DNA of 5,821 nt from Selenomonadaceae bacterium (GTDB taxonomy: Bacteria; Bacillota; Negativicutes; Selenomonadales; Selenomonadaceae): positions 1 through 5,821 of the forward strand of contig JAFSUE010000072.1 of the NCBI GenBank assembly GCA_017445435.1, given 5' to 3'. The notes under the pieces were generated by a model that worked only from the letters and a program-made list of their open reading frames with translations, was not told the DNA's origin and did not search any database. Positions 1-3,968 of this stretch are shown piece by piece (position 1 is the stretch's first letter; each line of letters opens with the position of its first letter). A program made the position numbers and the translations under genes.

Positions 1-28
1 CTTACTACTTACTACTTACTACTTACTA
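1..28. repeat. Tandem heptamer array, CTTACTA x4 (cut by window edge)
   Basis: Four perfect head-to-tail copies of the 7-mer CTTACTA open the window, so the array may extend further left. It lies upstream of the folate cyclo-ligase gene, and the sequence after it is AT-rich with -10-like hexamers (TATACT at 34-39, TATAAA at 48-53) but no matching -35. The 7-base period is shared with arrays at 1420-1456, 2463-2518, 3432-3487 and 3889-3916, although the unit differs. A period of seven would shift reading frame, which fits its location between genes. Confidence 0.9.
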
Positions 29-50
29 AACATTATACTTTAAATCTTAT

Positions 51-68
51 AAAATGTTAAAACATTTT
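51..68 (+). other. AT-rich hairpin near the 5' end of the folate gene
   Basis: AAAATGT (51-57) and ACATTTT (62-68) form a 7-bp stem with a 4-base loop, followed by one more T. It contains the upstream in-frame ATG at 54. It could be a weak terminator for an unseen gene to the left or a structure in the leader. It has only one G-C pair, so stability is poor and its function is uncertain. Confidence 0.25.
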
Positions 69-110
69 TCGCTTAAATTTAAAAATTTGATTAAAAGGCG
101 TGAACTTAAA

Positions 111-713
111 ATGTCCAACGAAAATATTTCTGCGCTGAAAAAAAATTTGCGGCGGGAAATAAATTCACGGCTGAAAACTTTGTCGCAGGAAGAGCGCGTA
201 CAGTTTAGCCGCGCAGTTGTAGAAAAATTCTTAGCGTCAACCGTCTATAAAAATTCCGCAGTTATAATGGCGTACTTGTCGACGGCGGAAGAAATTCAGC
301 TGAACGAATTTATTTCAATCGCCTTGAAAGACGAAAAAATTTTAGCTGTACCGTTTATCGAAGGACGCGAAATGCAAGCTGTACGACTGCCGAATCTTGA
401 CGCGTTGGAAGTTGGCGCGTACAAAATTTTGACGGTTAAAAGTGACGTTAGAAAATTTATCGACGCTGAAAAAATTGATTGCGTAATAACGCCTGGTCTT
501 GCCTTCGACGCTAACTTTAGCAGACTTGGCAAAGGCGCTGGCTACTACGATAAATTTTTGTCCCGCGCAGTCAACGCAAAAAGAATCGCGCTTGCCTACG
601 ATTGCCAACTTGTTGAAAGTGTTCCAATCGCGCCGCACGATTTAAAAGTTGACGCCGTTATCACTCCTACGAAAATTTTGGAAGGTGAAGTTAAAGTTGG
701 CATTGGAAATTGA
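111..713 (+). CDS. ygfA: 5-formyltetrahydrofolate cyclo-ligase (MTHFS family)
   Basis: This 200-residue cytosolic enzyme is expected to use ATP to convert 5-formyl-THF to 5,10-methenyl-THF, returning inhibitory folate to the one-carbon pool. The length is normal for the family. The family signature is visible as RLGKGAGYYDKF at about residues 138-149: the Gly-rich nucleotide-binding loop followed by YYD, with GAG where GGG is common. PGLAFD precedes it, and a basic N-terminal helix (KKNLRREI) matches the usual ATP-contacting start. I chose the ATG at 111, which has AAGG about 12 bases upstream, over the in-frame ATG at 54. The latter has no ribosome binding site, lies inside a hairpin and would add 19 residues unlike the family. 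The 3' end overlaps the CYTH gene by 17 bases, so the two form an operon. No strong promoter is visible. The family assignment is secure; the exact start is less so. Confidence 0.92.
   Translation: MSNENISALKKNLRREINSRLKTLSQEERVQFSRAVVEKFLASTVYKNSAVIMAYLSTAEEIQLNEFISIALKDEKILAVPFIEGREMQAVRLPNLDALEVGAYKILTVKSDVRKFIDAEKIDCVITPGLAFDANFSRLGKGAGYYDKFLSRAVNAKRIALAYDCQLVESVPIAPHDLKVDAVITPTKILEGEVKVGIGN
682..688 (+). promoter_or_regulatory. Ribosome binding site deciding the TTG start of the CYTH gene
   Basis: AAGGTGA lies inside the end of the folate gene, 8 bases before the TTG at 697. A second in-frame TTG at 703 would be 14 bases away and an upstream ATG at 649 has no such site. This supports translation starting within the previous gene. 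Confidence 0.6.
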
Positions 714-1149
714 ACGAAAATTTTTAGTCGACGCTGAAAAGTTACCCGCGCAGATTTTAACTGACGGCGAAAAAATTTTTCAAGGCTATTTATGCGTCGA
801 ACCTGCGCGGACAGTAAGAGTACGGACGAAAGGTCAACGCGGCTTTCTCACAATAAAAGGCGCTAACGTTGGAATTGTACGTAAAGAATTTGAATATCAA
901 ATACCGATTGAAGATGCGCTGGAACTTTTAAAACTTTGTCAAAAGGTTTTAGAAAAAATCCGCTATAAAGTACAACACGCTGGAAAAATTTGGGAAGTTG
1001 ACGTTTTCGCGGGAAAGTATGAAGGCTTAATCTTGGCAGAAGTTGAATTGACGGCGGCAGATGAAGTTGTAGAGTTGCCAGCTTGGCTTAACAAGGAAGT
1101 TTCGGACGACCCGCGTTACTTCAATTCAAATTTGGCGTTAAATTCTTGA
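697..1149 (+). CDS. CYTH-domain protein (triphosphate tunnel metalloenzyme family)
   Basis: This 150-residue single-domain CYTH protein has the ExExK metal-triphosphate signature at its very N-terminus (E4, E6, K8 in ALEIERKFLV). The family's tunnel-lining basic and acidic residues follow: RVRTKG (about 47-52), TIKG, RKEFEYQI, KIRYK, WEVDVF, and AEVEL near the C-terminus, ending in the family-like DDPRYFNSNLA. Short bacterial members of this group are typically inorganic tripolyphosphatases; others are CyaB-type adenylate cyclases or thiamine triphosphatases. The specific substrate cannot be read from sequence, so I leave the activity open. The TTG start at 697 gives MALEIERKF, which places the signature where the family has it. 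The gene overlaps the folate cyclo-ligase by 17 bases and is probably translated from the same mRNA. The pairing implies co-expression, not a shared pathway. Confidence 0.88.
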   Translation: MALEIERKFLVDAEKLPAQILTDGEKIFQGYLCVEPARTVRVRTKGQRGFLTIKGANVGIVRKEFEYQIPIEDALELLKLCQKVLEKIRYKVQHAGKIWEVDVFAGKYEGLILAEVELTAADEVVELPAWLNKEVSDDPRYFNSNLALNS

Positions 1150-1173
1150 AAAATTTTATTTAAAATTTTTTTT
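1150..1173 (+). terminator. Possible AU-only intrinsic terminator after the CYTH gene
   Basis: AAAATTTT (1150-1157) and AAAATTTT (1162-1169) can form an 8-bp stem with the loop ATTT. The T run continues to 1173. It starts immediately after the stop codon and precedes the rubredoxin promoter, which is the right place for an operon end. With no G-C pairs the hairpin would be weak, so termination here is tentative. Confidence 0.4.
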
Positions 1174-1178
1174 ACGCG

Positions 1179-1206
1179 TTGAAAAATTTTTTAGTTGTGA
1201 TAGAAT
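1179..1206 (+). promoter_or_regulatory. Sigma-A-like promoter for rubredoxin (and probably mdh)
   Basis: TTGAAA (1179-1184), a 16-bp spacer and TAGAAT (1201-1206) form a near-consensus pair. TGA immediately before the -10 supplies an extended -10 (TGn). The predicted start near 1213 leaves a leader of about 30 bases containing AGGAGGG. Confidence 0.7.
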
Positions 1207-1243
1207 TACTTTCAGTAAAAGATATTTTTTAGGAGGGCTTGCG

Positions 1244-1396
1244 ATGAAATATATTTGCGTTTGCGGCTACGAATACGACGAAGAAGCGGGCGATCCCGAT
1301 AACGGCATTGAACCTGGCACAAAGTTTGAGGATTTGCCTGAAGATTGGGTTTGCCCTGTCTGCGGTCTTGGCAAAGATAATTTTGACGAAGAGTAA
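1244..1396 (+). CDS. rub: Rubredoxin with an atypical CxCG first knuckle
   Basis: This 50-residue protein matches rubredoxin along its whole length: GYEYD, GDPDNGI.PGT.FEDLP.DWVCP, then VCGLGK.NF. Rubredoxins are small cytosolic proteins that bind one Fe through four cysteines and pass single electrons, for example to oxygen- or peroxide-reducing enzymes in anaerobes. The cysteines here are C5, C7, C37 and C40. The second pair (CPVC) has the normal CxxC spacing, but the first is C-V-C-G where the family usually has CxxCG, one residue fewer. The frame is intact and everything else is conserved, so this is not a frameshift. The start is clear: AGGAGGG (1231-1237) lies 6 bases before the ATG and a good promoter lies upstream. 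There is no terminator before mdh, which starts 94 bases later, so the two are probably co-transcribed. The acidic C-terminus (FDEE) is typical. Confidence 0.93.
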   Translation: MKYICVCGYEYDEEAGDPDNGIEPGTKFEDLPEDWVCPVCGLGKDNFDEE

Positions 1397-1419
1397 ATTT
1401 TTTTCAATGTGCAATTAAC

Positions 1420-1456
1420 GCTTTCAGCTTTCAAAAATCCTAAAAGCTAAAAGCTA
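1420..1456. repeat. Inverted heptamer pairs (GCTTTCA x2, CTAAAAG x2) forming a hairpin
   Basis: GCTTTCA occurs twice (1420-1433) and CTAAAAG occurs twice plus CTA (1440-1456), again with a 7-base period. The two blocks are roughly complementary: 1420-1431 can pair with 1443-1454 over 12 bp with one C/A mismatch. No T run follows, so it is not an obvious terminator. It lies between rubredoxin and mdh, upstream of the mdh ribosome binding site AGGAGGT (1475-1481), and would be folded in a shared transcript. Confidence 0.7.
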
Positions 1457-1490
1457 ATACCAAAAAGCTATATTAGGAGGTAAATTTTTT

Positions 1491-2441
1491 ATGAAAATCA
1501 CAGTAGTTGGTGCTGGTAACGTCGGCGCAACGGCGGCTAATGTTTTGGCTACGAAAGGCTTTGCAAGTGAAGTCGTCCTTATCGATATTAAAGAAGGTCT
1601 TTCCGAAGGCAAGGCAATGGACATTATGCAAACGGCGCATATGTTGAACTTCGACACGAAAGTTAAAGGCGTCACCAATGACTACGCAGCAACGGCAGGC
1701 TCACAAGTCGTTGTAATTACGTCTGGCATTCCGCGTCGTCCTGGTATGAGCCGCGAAGACCTTATCGGTACTAACGCTAAAATCGTCAATCAAGTTGTTT
1801 CCAGCGTTTTGAAATATTCGCCTGACGCAATTTTAATCATCATTTCAAATCCTATGGACACGATGACTTACTTGACAATTAAATCTTCTGGCTTGCCACG
1901 CAACCGCGTACTTGGTCAAGGTGGTATGCTTGACAGTAGCCGTTTCCGTTATTTCTTGGCAGAAGCATTGAAAGAAGCTGGCTACCCTGCGTCTGTAACT
2001 GATGTTGATGGAATGGTCGTCGGCGGTCACAACGATAAAACTATGGTTCCGCTTGTAAGCTTGGCAACGTATCGCGGAATTCCTGTAACGCAACTTTTGA
2101 GCGACGAACAAATTACAAAAGCTGTTGAATCAACGAAAGTCGGCGGCGCAACTTTGACGAAACTTTTGGGAACGTCTGCTTGGTATGCACCAGGCGCGGC
2201 GGCGGCAGCTATGGTTGAGGCTATCGCACTTGACGCTAAAAAGTTAATTCCGTGCTGTGTCTACCTTGACGGCGAATATGGCGAAAAAGATTTATGTATC
2301 GGCGTACCTGTAATTCTTGGCAAAGATGGCTGTGAAAAAATCGTCGAAGTTCAATGCTCTGACGCAGAAAAAGCGAAATTTGCTGAAAGCGTTGCGGCGG
2401 CTCGTGATACTAACGCTAAAATCGGTGACGCATTGAAATAA
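1491..2441 (+). CDS. mdh: NAD-dependent malate dehydrogenase (LDH/MDH family)
   Basis: This 316-residue cytosolic oxidoreductase is expected to interconvert malate and oxaloacetate. The Rossmann motif GAGNVG (residues 7-12) begins the protein, and D32 at the end of the second strand favours NAD over NADP. Substrate choice is read from the active-site loop IPRRPGMSR: R82 and R88 bind the second carboxylate, as in malate dehydrogenases, whereas lactate dehydrogenases carry QKPGETR. NPMDTMTY (120-127), DSSRF (148-152, with D148 and R151) and the catalytic H180 complete the site. Two oddities appear: the usual HGD around the catalytic His reads HND here, and about five extra residues seem to precede it (near 160-168). 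The C-terminal half (GGATLTKLLGTSAWYAPGAA, IPC.VYLDGEYG) resembles the Bacteroidota/Chlorobi-type enzymes by recall. AGGAGGT lies 9 bases before the ATG. It probably shares the rubredoxin promoter and ends at the terminator at 2524-2560. Confidence 0.93.
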   Translation: MKITVVGAGNVGATAANVLATKGFASEVVLIDIKEGLSEGKAMDIMQTAHMLNFDTKVKGVTNDYAATAGSQVVVITSGIPRRPGMSREDLIGTNAKIVNQVVSSVLKYSPDAILIIISNPMDTMTYLTIKSSGLPRNRVLGQGGMLDSSRFRYFLAEALKEAGYPASVTDVDGMVVGGHNDKTMVPLVSLATYRGIPVTQLLSDEQITKAVESTKVGGATLTKLLGTSAWYAPGAAAAAMVEAIALDAKKLIPCCVYLDGEYGEKDLCIGVPVILGKDGCEKIVEVQCSDAEKAKFAESVAAARDTNAKIGDALK

Positions 2442-2450
2442 ATCGTTAAT

Positions 2451-2518
2451 TTAATTAGGAATGCGCAATGCGTAATGCGTAATGAAAGTTACAAGTTACA
2501 CACTAAAAGCTACAAATT
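2451..2518. repeat. Heptamer array, GCGTAAT family, with degenerate tail
   Basis: After the flank TTAATTAGGAAT (2451-2462) come GCGCAAT, GCGTAAT and GCGTAAT (2463-2483). The 7-base phase then continues degenerately: GAAAGTT, ACAAGTT, ACACACT, AAAAGCT, ACAAATT (2484-2518). It starts 9 bases after the mdh stop and ends just before the mdh terminator hairpin, so it would form the 3' untranslated part of that mRNA. The first 36 bases recur at 3420-3455 with three differences. Confidence 0.8.
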
Positions 2519-2523
2519 AATAT

Positions 2524-2560
2524 AAACTCTGCCGTACATTGCGGTGGAGTTTATTTTTTT
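2524..2560 (+). terminator. Intrinsic terminator after mdh
   Basis: AAACTCTGCCG (2524-2534) pairs with CGGTGGAGTTT (2542-2552) in an 11-bp stem that includes two G-U wobbles, with a 7-base loop. It is followed by A and seven Ts (2554-2560). This is a convincing Rho-independent terminator closing the rubredoxin-mdh unit. Confidence 0.88.
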
Positions 2561-2575
2561 ACCGCATATTGACGA

Positions 2576-2581
2576 TATACT
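2576..2581 (+). promoter_or_regulatory. Likely -10 box for the small-protein/tadA unit
   Basis: TATACT (2576-2581) is the best -10 candidate between the mdh terminator and the next gene. A start near 2588 would fall just before AGGAGGTG (2593-2600). No good -35 lies 17 bases upstream (only T-rich sequence), and the nearby TTGACG (2569-2574) is too close to pair with it. A promoter is expected here because a terminator precedes it, but its exact position is uncertain. Confidence 0.35.
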
Positions 2582-2606
2582 TTTTGAAAGTTAGGAGGTG
2601 TAAAAA

Positions 2607-2858
2607 ATGATTGAAAGAATAGAAAAAATTAGTCGAGTTAAGCGCGTCGATAATGATGTTGGTAGACAATACGACGATTCGCGGCGAAATGGCGGCAGAA
2701 GTTTTCTTGACGAATTGAACAGCGCAATGGGCAAAAAAAATATCCCTAAGCCCGTGAAAATTTCCGATCCTTATGCGTTGGAATTAACGAGCATAGGGAC
2801 GCAATCCCTATTTTACTACGCGGGACTTGATTTAGAAGCGCTACTACCTACGAGGTGA
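2607..2858 (+). CDS. Small uncharacterised protein, 83 residues, coupled to tadA
   Basis: I do not recognise this protein. It is 83 residues long, with a basic and polar N-terminal part (residues 1-51, rich in K, R and N, probably partly disordered around GRQYDDSRRNGGRS). A compact hydrophobic end follows (about 54-80: YALELTSIG, SLFYYAGLDLEALL), which could form one or two helices. There is no signal peptide, membrane segment or cysteine. It is very likely real: AGGAGGT lies 7 bases before the ATG, a terminator and a candidate -10 precede it, and its stop codon is embedded in the ribosome binding site of tadA, the arrangement of translational coupling. The context suggests co-expression with tRNA editing but does not give a function. 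Confidence 0.8.
   Translation: MIERIEKISRVKRVDNDVGRQYDDSRRNGGRSFLDELNSAMGKKNIPKPVKISDPYALELTSIGTQSLFYYAGLDLEALLPTR
2852..2858 (+). promoter_or_regulatory. tadA ribosome binding site overlapping the upstream stop codon
   Basis: GAGGTGA contains the TGA stop of the 83-residue gene and lies 5 bases before the TTG at 2864. An in-frame GTG at 2855 is part of this same motif and has no ribosome binding site of its own, so TTG is the preferred start and the two genes are probably translationally coupled. Confidence 0.7.
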
Positions 2859-2863
2859 TTAAA

Positions 2864-3325
2864 TTGAATGACGAAAAATTTATGCAGTTAGCCCTTTCAG
2901 AGGCAAAAAAAGCTTACGACGAAGGCGAAGTTCCAATAGGTGCCGTTCTCATAGACGAGAGCGGCATTTTAATTTACGCTGAACATAATCGAATTGAACA
3001 GCTTGACGACGCAACGGCGCACGCTGAAATTTTGCTACTGCGCGGCGCGGCTGAAAAATTTGGGCGACGAAAACTTTCAAGCTGTACAATTTACGTGACG
3101 GTTGAACCTTGCCCAATGTGTGCTGGCGCGTTGGTACTTTGTAGGCTAAAGCGGCTAGTTTACGGCGCAGTTGATTCAAAATTCGGCGCGTGTGAATCGC
3201 TTTTCAACGTGACAAACAATCCCGCGCTTAATCATCAGCTAAAAATTACGGCGGGCGTTTTGGAAAAAGATTGTCGTGAACTTATACAAAATTTTTTTAT
3301 GGAGCAACGGTCATTAAAATTTTGA
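2864..3325 (+). CDS. tadA: tRNA-specific adenosine deaminase TadA
   Basis: This 153-residue cytosolic zinc deaminase is expected to convert adenosine-34 of tRNA-Arg(ACG) to inosine, allowing wobble reading of CGN codons. The cytidine/deoxycytidylate-deaminase core is intact: HAE with zinc ligand H53 and proton-shuttling E55, and EPCPMCAGAL with zinc ligands C83 and C86. With the TTG start these fall exactly at the positions known for staphylococcal TadA, which supports that start. The N-terminal helix (FMQLALSEAKKAY), EVPIGAVL, and the tail from VYGAVDSKFGACES to the C-terminal helix are family-typical and distinguish it from guanine or cytidine deaminases. The length is normal. It is the second gene of a unit with the 83-residue protein. 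No convincing terminator was found after it, so some transcription may run on toward groES. Confidence 0.95.
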   Translation: MNDEKFMQLALSEAKKAYDEGEVPIGAVLIDESGILIYAEHNRIEQLDDATAHAEILLLRGAAEKFGRRKLSSCTIYVTVEPCPMCAGALVLCRLKRLVYGAVDSKFGACESLFNVTNNPALNHQLKITAGVLEKDCRELIQNFFMEQRSLKF

Positions 3326-3384
3326 AATCCAAATTTACATACTTCAATCTGGCTACTATTAATAACTAAAGTTTTACTGGTCTG

Positions 3385-3393
3385 TGATATGAT
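3385..3393 (+). promoter_or_regulatory. Isolated extended -10-like box downstream of tadA
   Basis: TGA followed by TATGAT (3388-3393) resembles the extended -10 of the rubredoxin promoter, where TGTGA also precedes the hexamer. The sequence 17 bases upstream (ACTAAA) is a poor -35. If active, transcription would start near 3400 and run through the repeat at 3420-3487 toward groES. It could equally be chance in AT-rich DNA. Confidence 0.25.
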
Positions 3394-3419
3394 TTATTTT
3401 TTTATACCTTCATAACTGG

Positions 3420-3487
3420 TTAATTAGGAATGCGTAATTCGTAATTCGTAATGAATCCTACCCTTCTACAGCCTACCACCTATGACG
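3420..3487. repeat. Heptamer array, GCGTAAT/TCGTAAT family, second long copy
   Basis: The flank TTAATTAGGAAT (3420-3431) is followed by GCGTAAT, TCGTAAT and TCGTAAT (3432-3452). In the same 7-base phase come GAATCCT, ACCCTTC, TACAGCC, TACCACC and TATGACG (3453-3487), of which TACAGCC/TACCACC are the most alike. The first 36 bases match 2451-2486 at 33 positions. It occupies the tadA-groES gap and ends about 30 bases before the groES promoter. The rest of that 276-base gap holds no gene. Confidence 0.8.
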
Positions 3488-3517
3488 GCTCAATTTTTTA
3501 TTTTGATATTTTGCCTA

Positions 3518-3546
3518 TTGACATTTTGACAATAAGGGATTATCAT
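3518..3546 (+). promoter_or_regulatory. Sigma-A-like promoter of groES-groEL
   Basis: TTGACA (3518-3523), a 17-bp spacer and TATCAT (3541-3546) make the best promoter in the window. The predicted start near 3553 gives a leader of about 50 bases. A second TTGACA (3526-3531) lies 8 bases further on but has no matching -10. No CIRCE inverted repeat (TTAGCACTC and its complement) and no properly spaced CtsR direct repeat is present. Confidence 0.78.
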
Positions 3547-3579
3547 AATGCCCGTGTTCACCGCTAAGGTCGACAATAA

Positions 3580-3601
3580 AAATTTTGGGAGGCAAAAATT
3601 T
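3580..3601 (+). promoter_or_regulatory. Candidate leader hairpin displaying the groES ribosome binding site
   Basis: AAATTTTG (3580-3587) can pair with CAAAAATTT (3593-3601, one bulged A), leaving GGAGG (3588-3592) in the loop directly before the ATG at 3602. All but one pair are A-U, so it would be weak and temperature-sensitive. It could be chance, since A-tract/T-tract spacers occur before other genes here. Confidence 0.2.
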
Positions 3602-3883
3602 ATGATTAAACCACTTGGTGACAGAGTTGTAATTGAAGTCGCCGAAGTCGAACTCAAGACTAAGAGCGGCATTATTATGCCCGAGACTTCAAAAGAAAAA
3701 CCGCAGAAAGGTAAAGTTATTGCCGTCGGTACTGGCAAACTTCTTGACAATGGCAACCGCGCAGTTCCCGAAGTCAAAGTTGGCGACGACATTATTTTCA
3801 ACAAGTACGCGGGCAGTGAAGTCAAAGTGGACGATAAAGAATATCTCATCATCCGCGAAAGCGATATTTTAGCTATTATCTAA
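3602..3883 (+). CDS. groES: Co-chaperonin GroES (Hsp10)
   Basis: This 93-residue protein is the usual length for GroES. Seven copies form the lid that closes the GroEL chamber during ATP-driven folding in the cytosol. It opens with the family hallmark IKPLGDRVVIE (residues 2-12). The mobile loop KTKSGIIMPETSKEKPQKGKV (19-39) carries the GroEL-contacting tripeptide IIM (24-26, often IVL), and VGTG, KVGD, NKYAGSEV and EYLIIRESDILA follow in order. The ATG at 3602 is preferred because GGGAGG (3587-3592) lies 9 bases upstream. An in-frame ATG at 3548 would add 18 residues but sits at or before the predicted transcription start. It is the first gene of a two-gene operon with groEL, which starts 85 bases later. 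Confidence 0.96.
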   Translation: MIKPLGDRVVIEVAEVELKTKSGIIMPETSKEKPQKGKVIAVGTGKLLDNGNRAVPEVKVGDDIIFNKYAGSEVKVDDKEYLIIRESDILAII

Positions 3884-3888
3884 CTAAT

Positions 3889-3916
3889 GCGTAATGCGTA
3901 ATTCGTGATGCGTAAT
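3889..3916. repeat. Heptamer array inside the groES-groEL operon
   Basis: Four 7-mers in phase, GCGTAAT, GCGTAAT, TCGTGAT and GCGTAAT, begin 5 bases after the groES stop. It belongs to the same family as 2463-2483 and 3432-3452 but lacks the TTAATTAGGAAT flank. It must be transcribed as part of the chaperonin mRNA. The remaining 50 bases before groEL carry only the groEL ribosome binding site. Confidence 0.85.
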
Positions 3917-3954
3917 GAAAAAATTTTAGTAACTGCGCACGGCGAATTATTTTT

Positions 3955-3960
3955 GGAGGT
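3955..3960 (+). promoter_or_regulatory. Ribosome binding site deciding the TTG start of groEL
   Basis: GGAGGT lies 8 bases before the TTG at 3969. That start gives MAKEILF, the expected GroEL N-terminus, and no ATG or GTG in frame is nearby. A strong site would compensate for a start codon normally weaker than ATG. Confidence 0.8.
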
Positions 3961-3968
3961 AAATTATT

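Noticed and set aside
54..110. Longer start of the folate cyclo-ligase at ATG 54
   Set aside because: No ribosome binding site, the ATG lies in a hairpin, and the extra 19 residues do not resemble the family N-terminus.
3432..3487. CRISPR-like array
   Set aside because: Units are only 7 bases, contiguous and without spacers; no cas genes are nearby.
3467..3500. Terminator for tadA (AGCC/GGCT before a T run)
   Set aside because: The stem is only 4 bp with a 13-base loop, too weak to call.
3517..3531. CtsR operator
   Set aside because: The two TTGACA copies are 8 bases apart and lack the CC of the GGTCAAA-type heptad; the canonical spacing is 10.
3451..3567. 38-codon reading frame across the groES promoter
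   Set aside because: No ribosome binding site, overlaps the heptamer array and promoter, and has no recognisable features.
3548..3601. Longer groES start at ATG 3548
   Set aside because: It lies at or before the predicted transcription start, has no ribosome binding site, and GroES proteins begin at the residue encoded from 3602.
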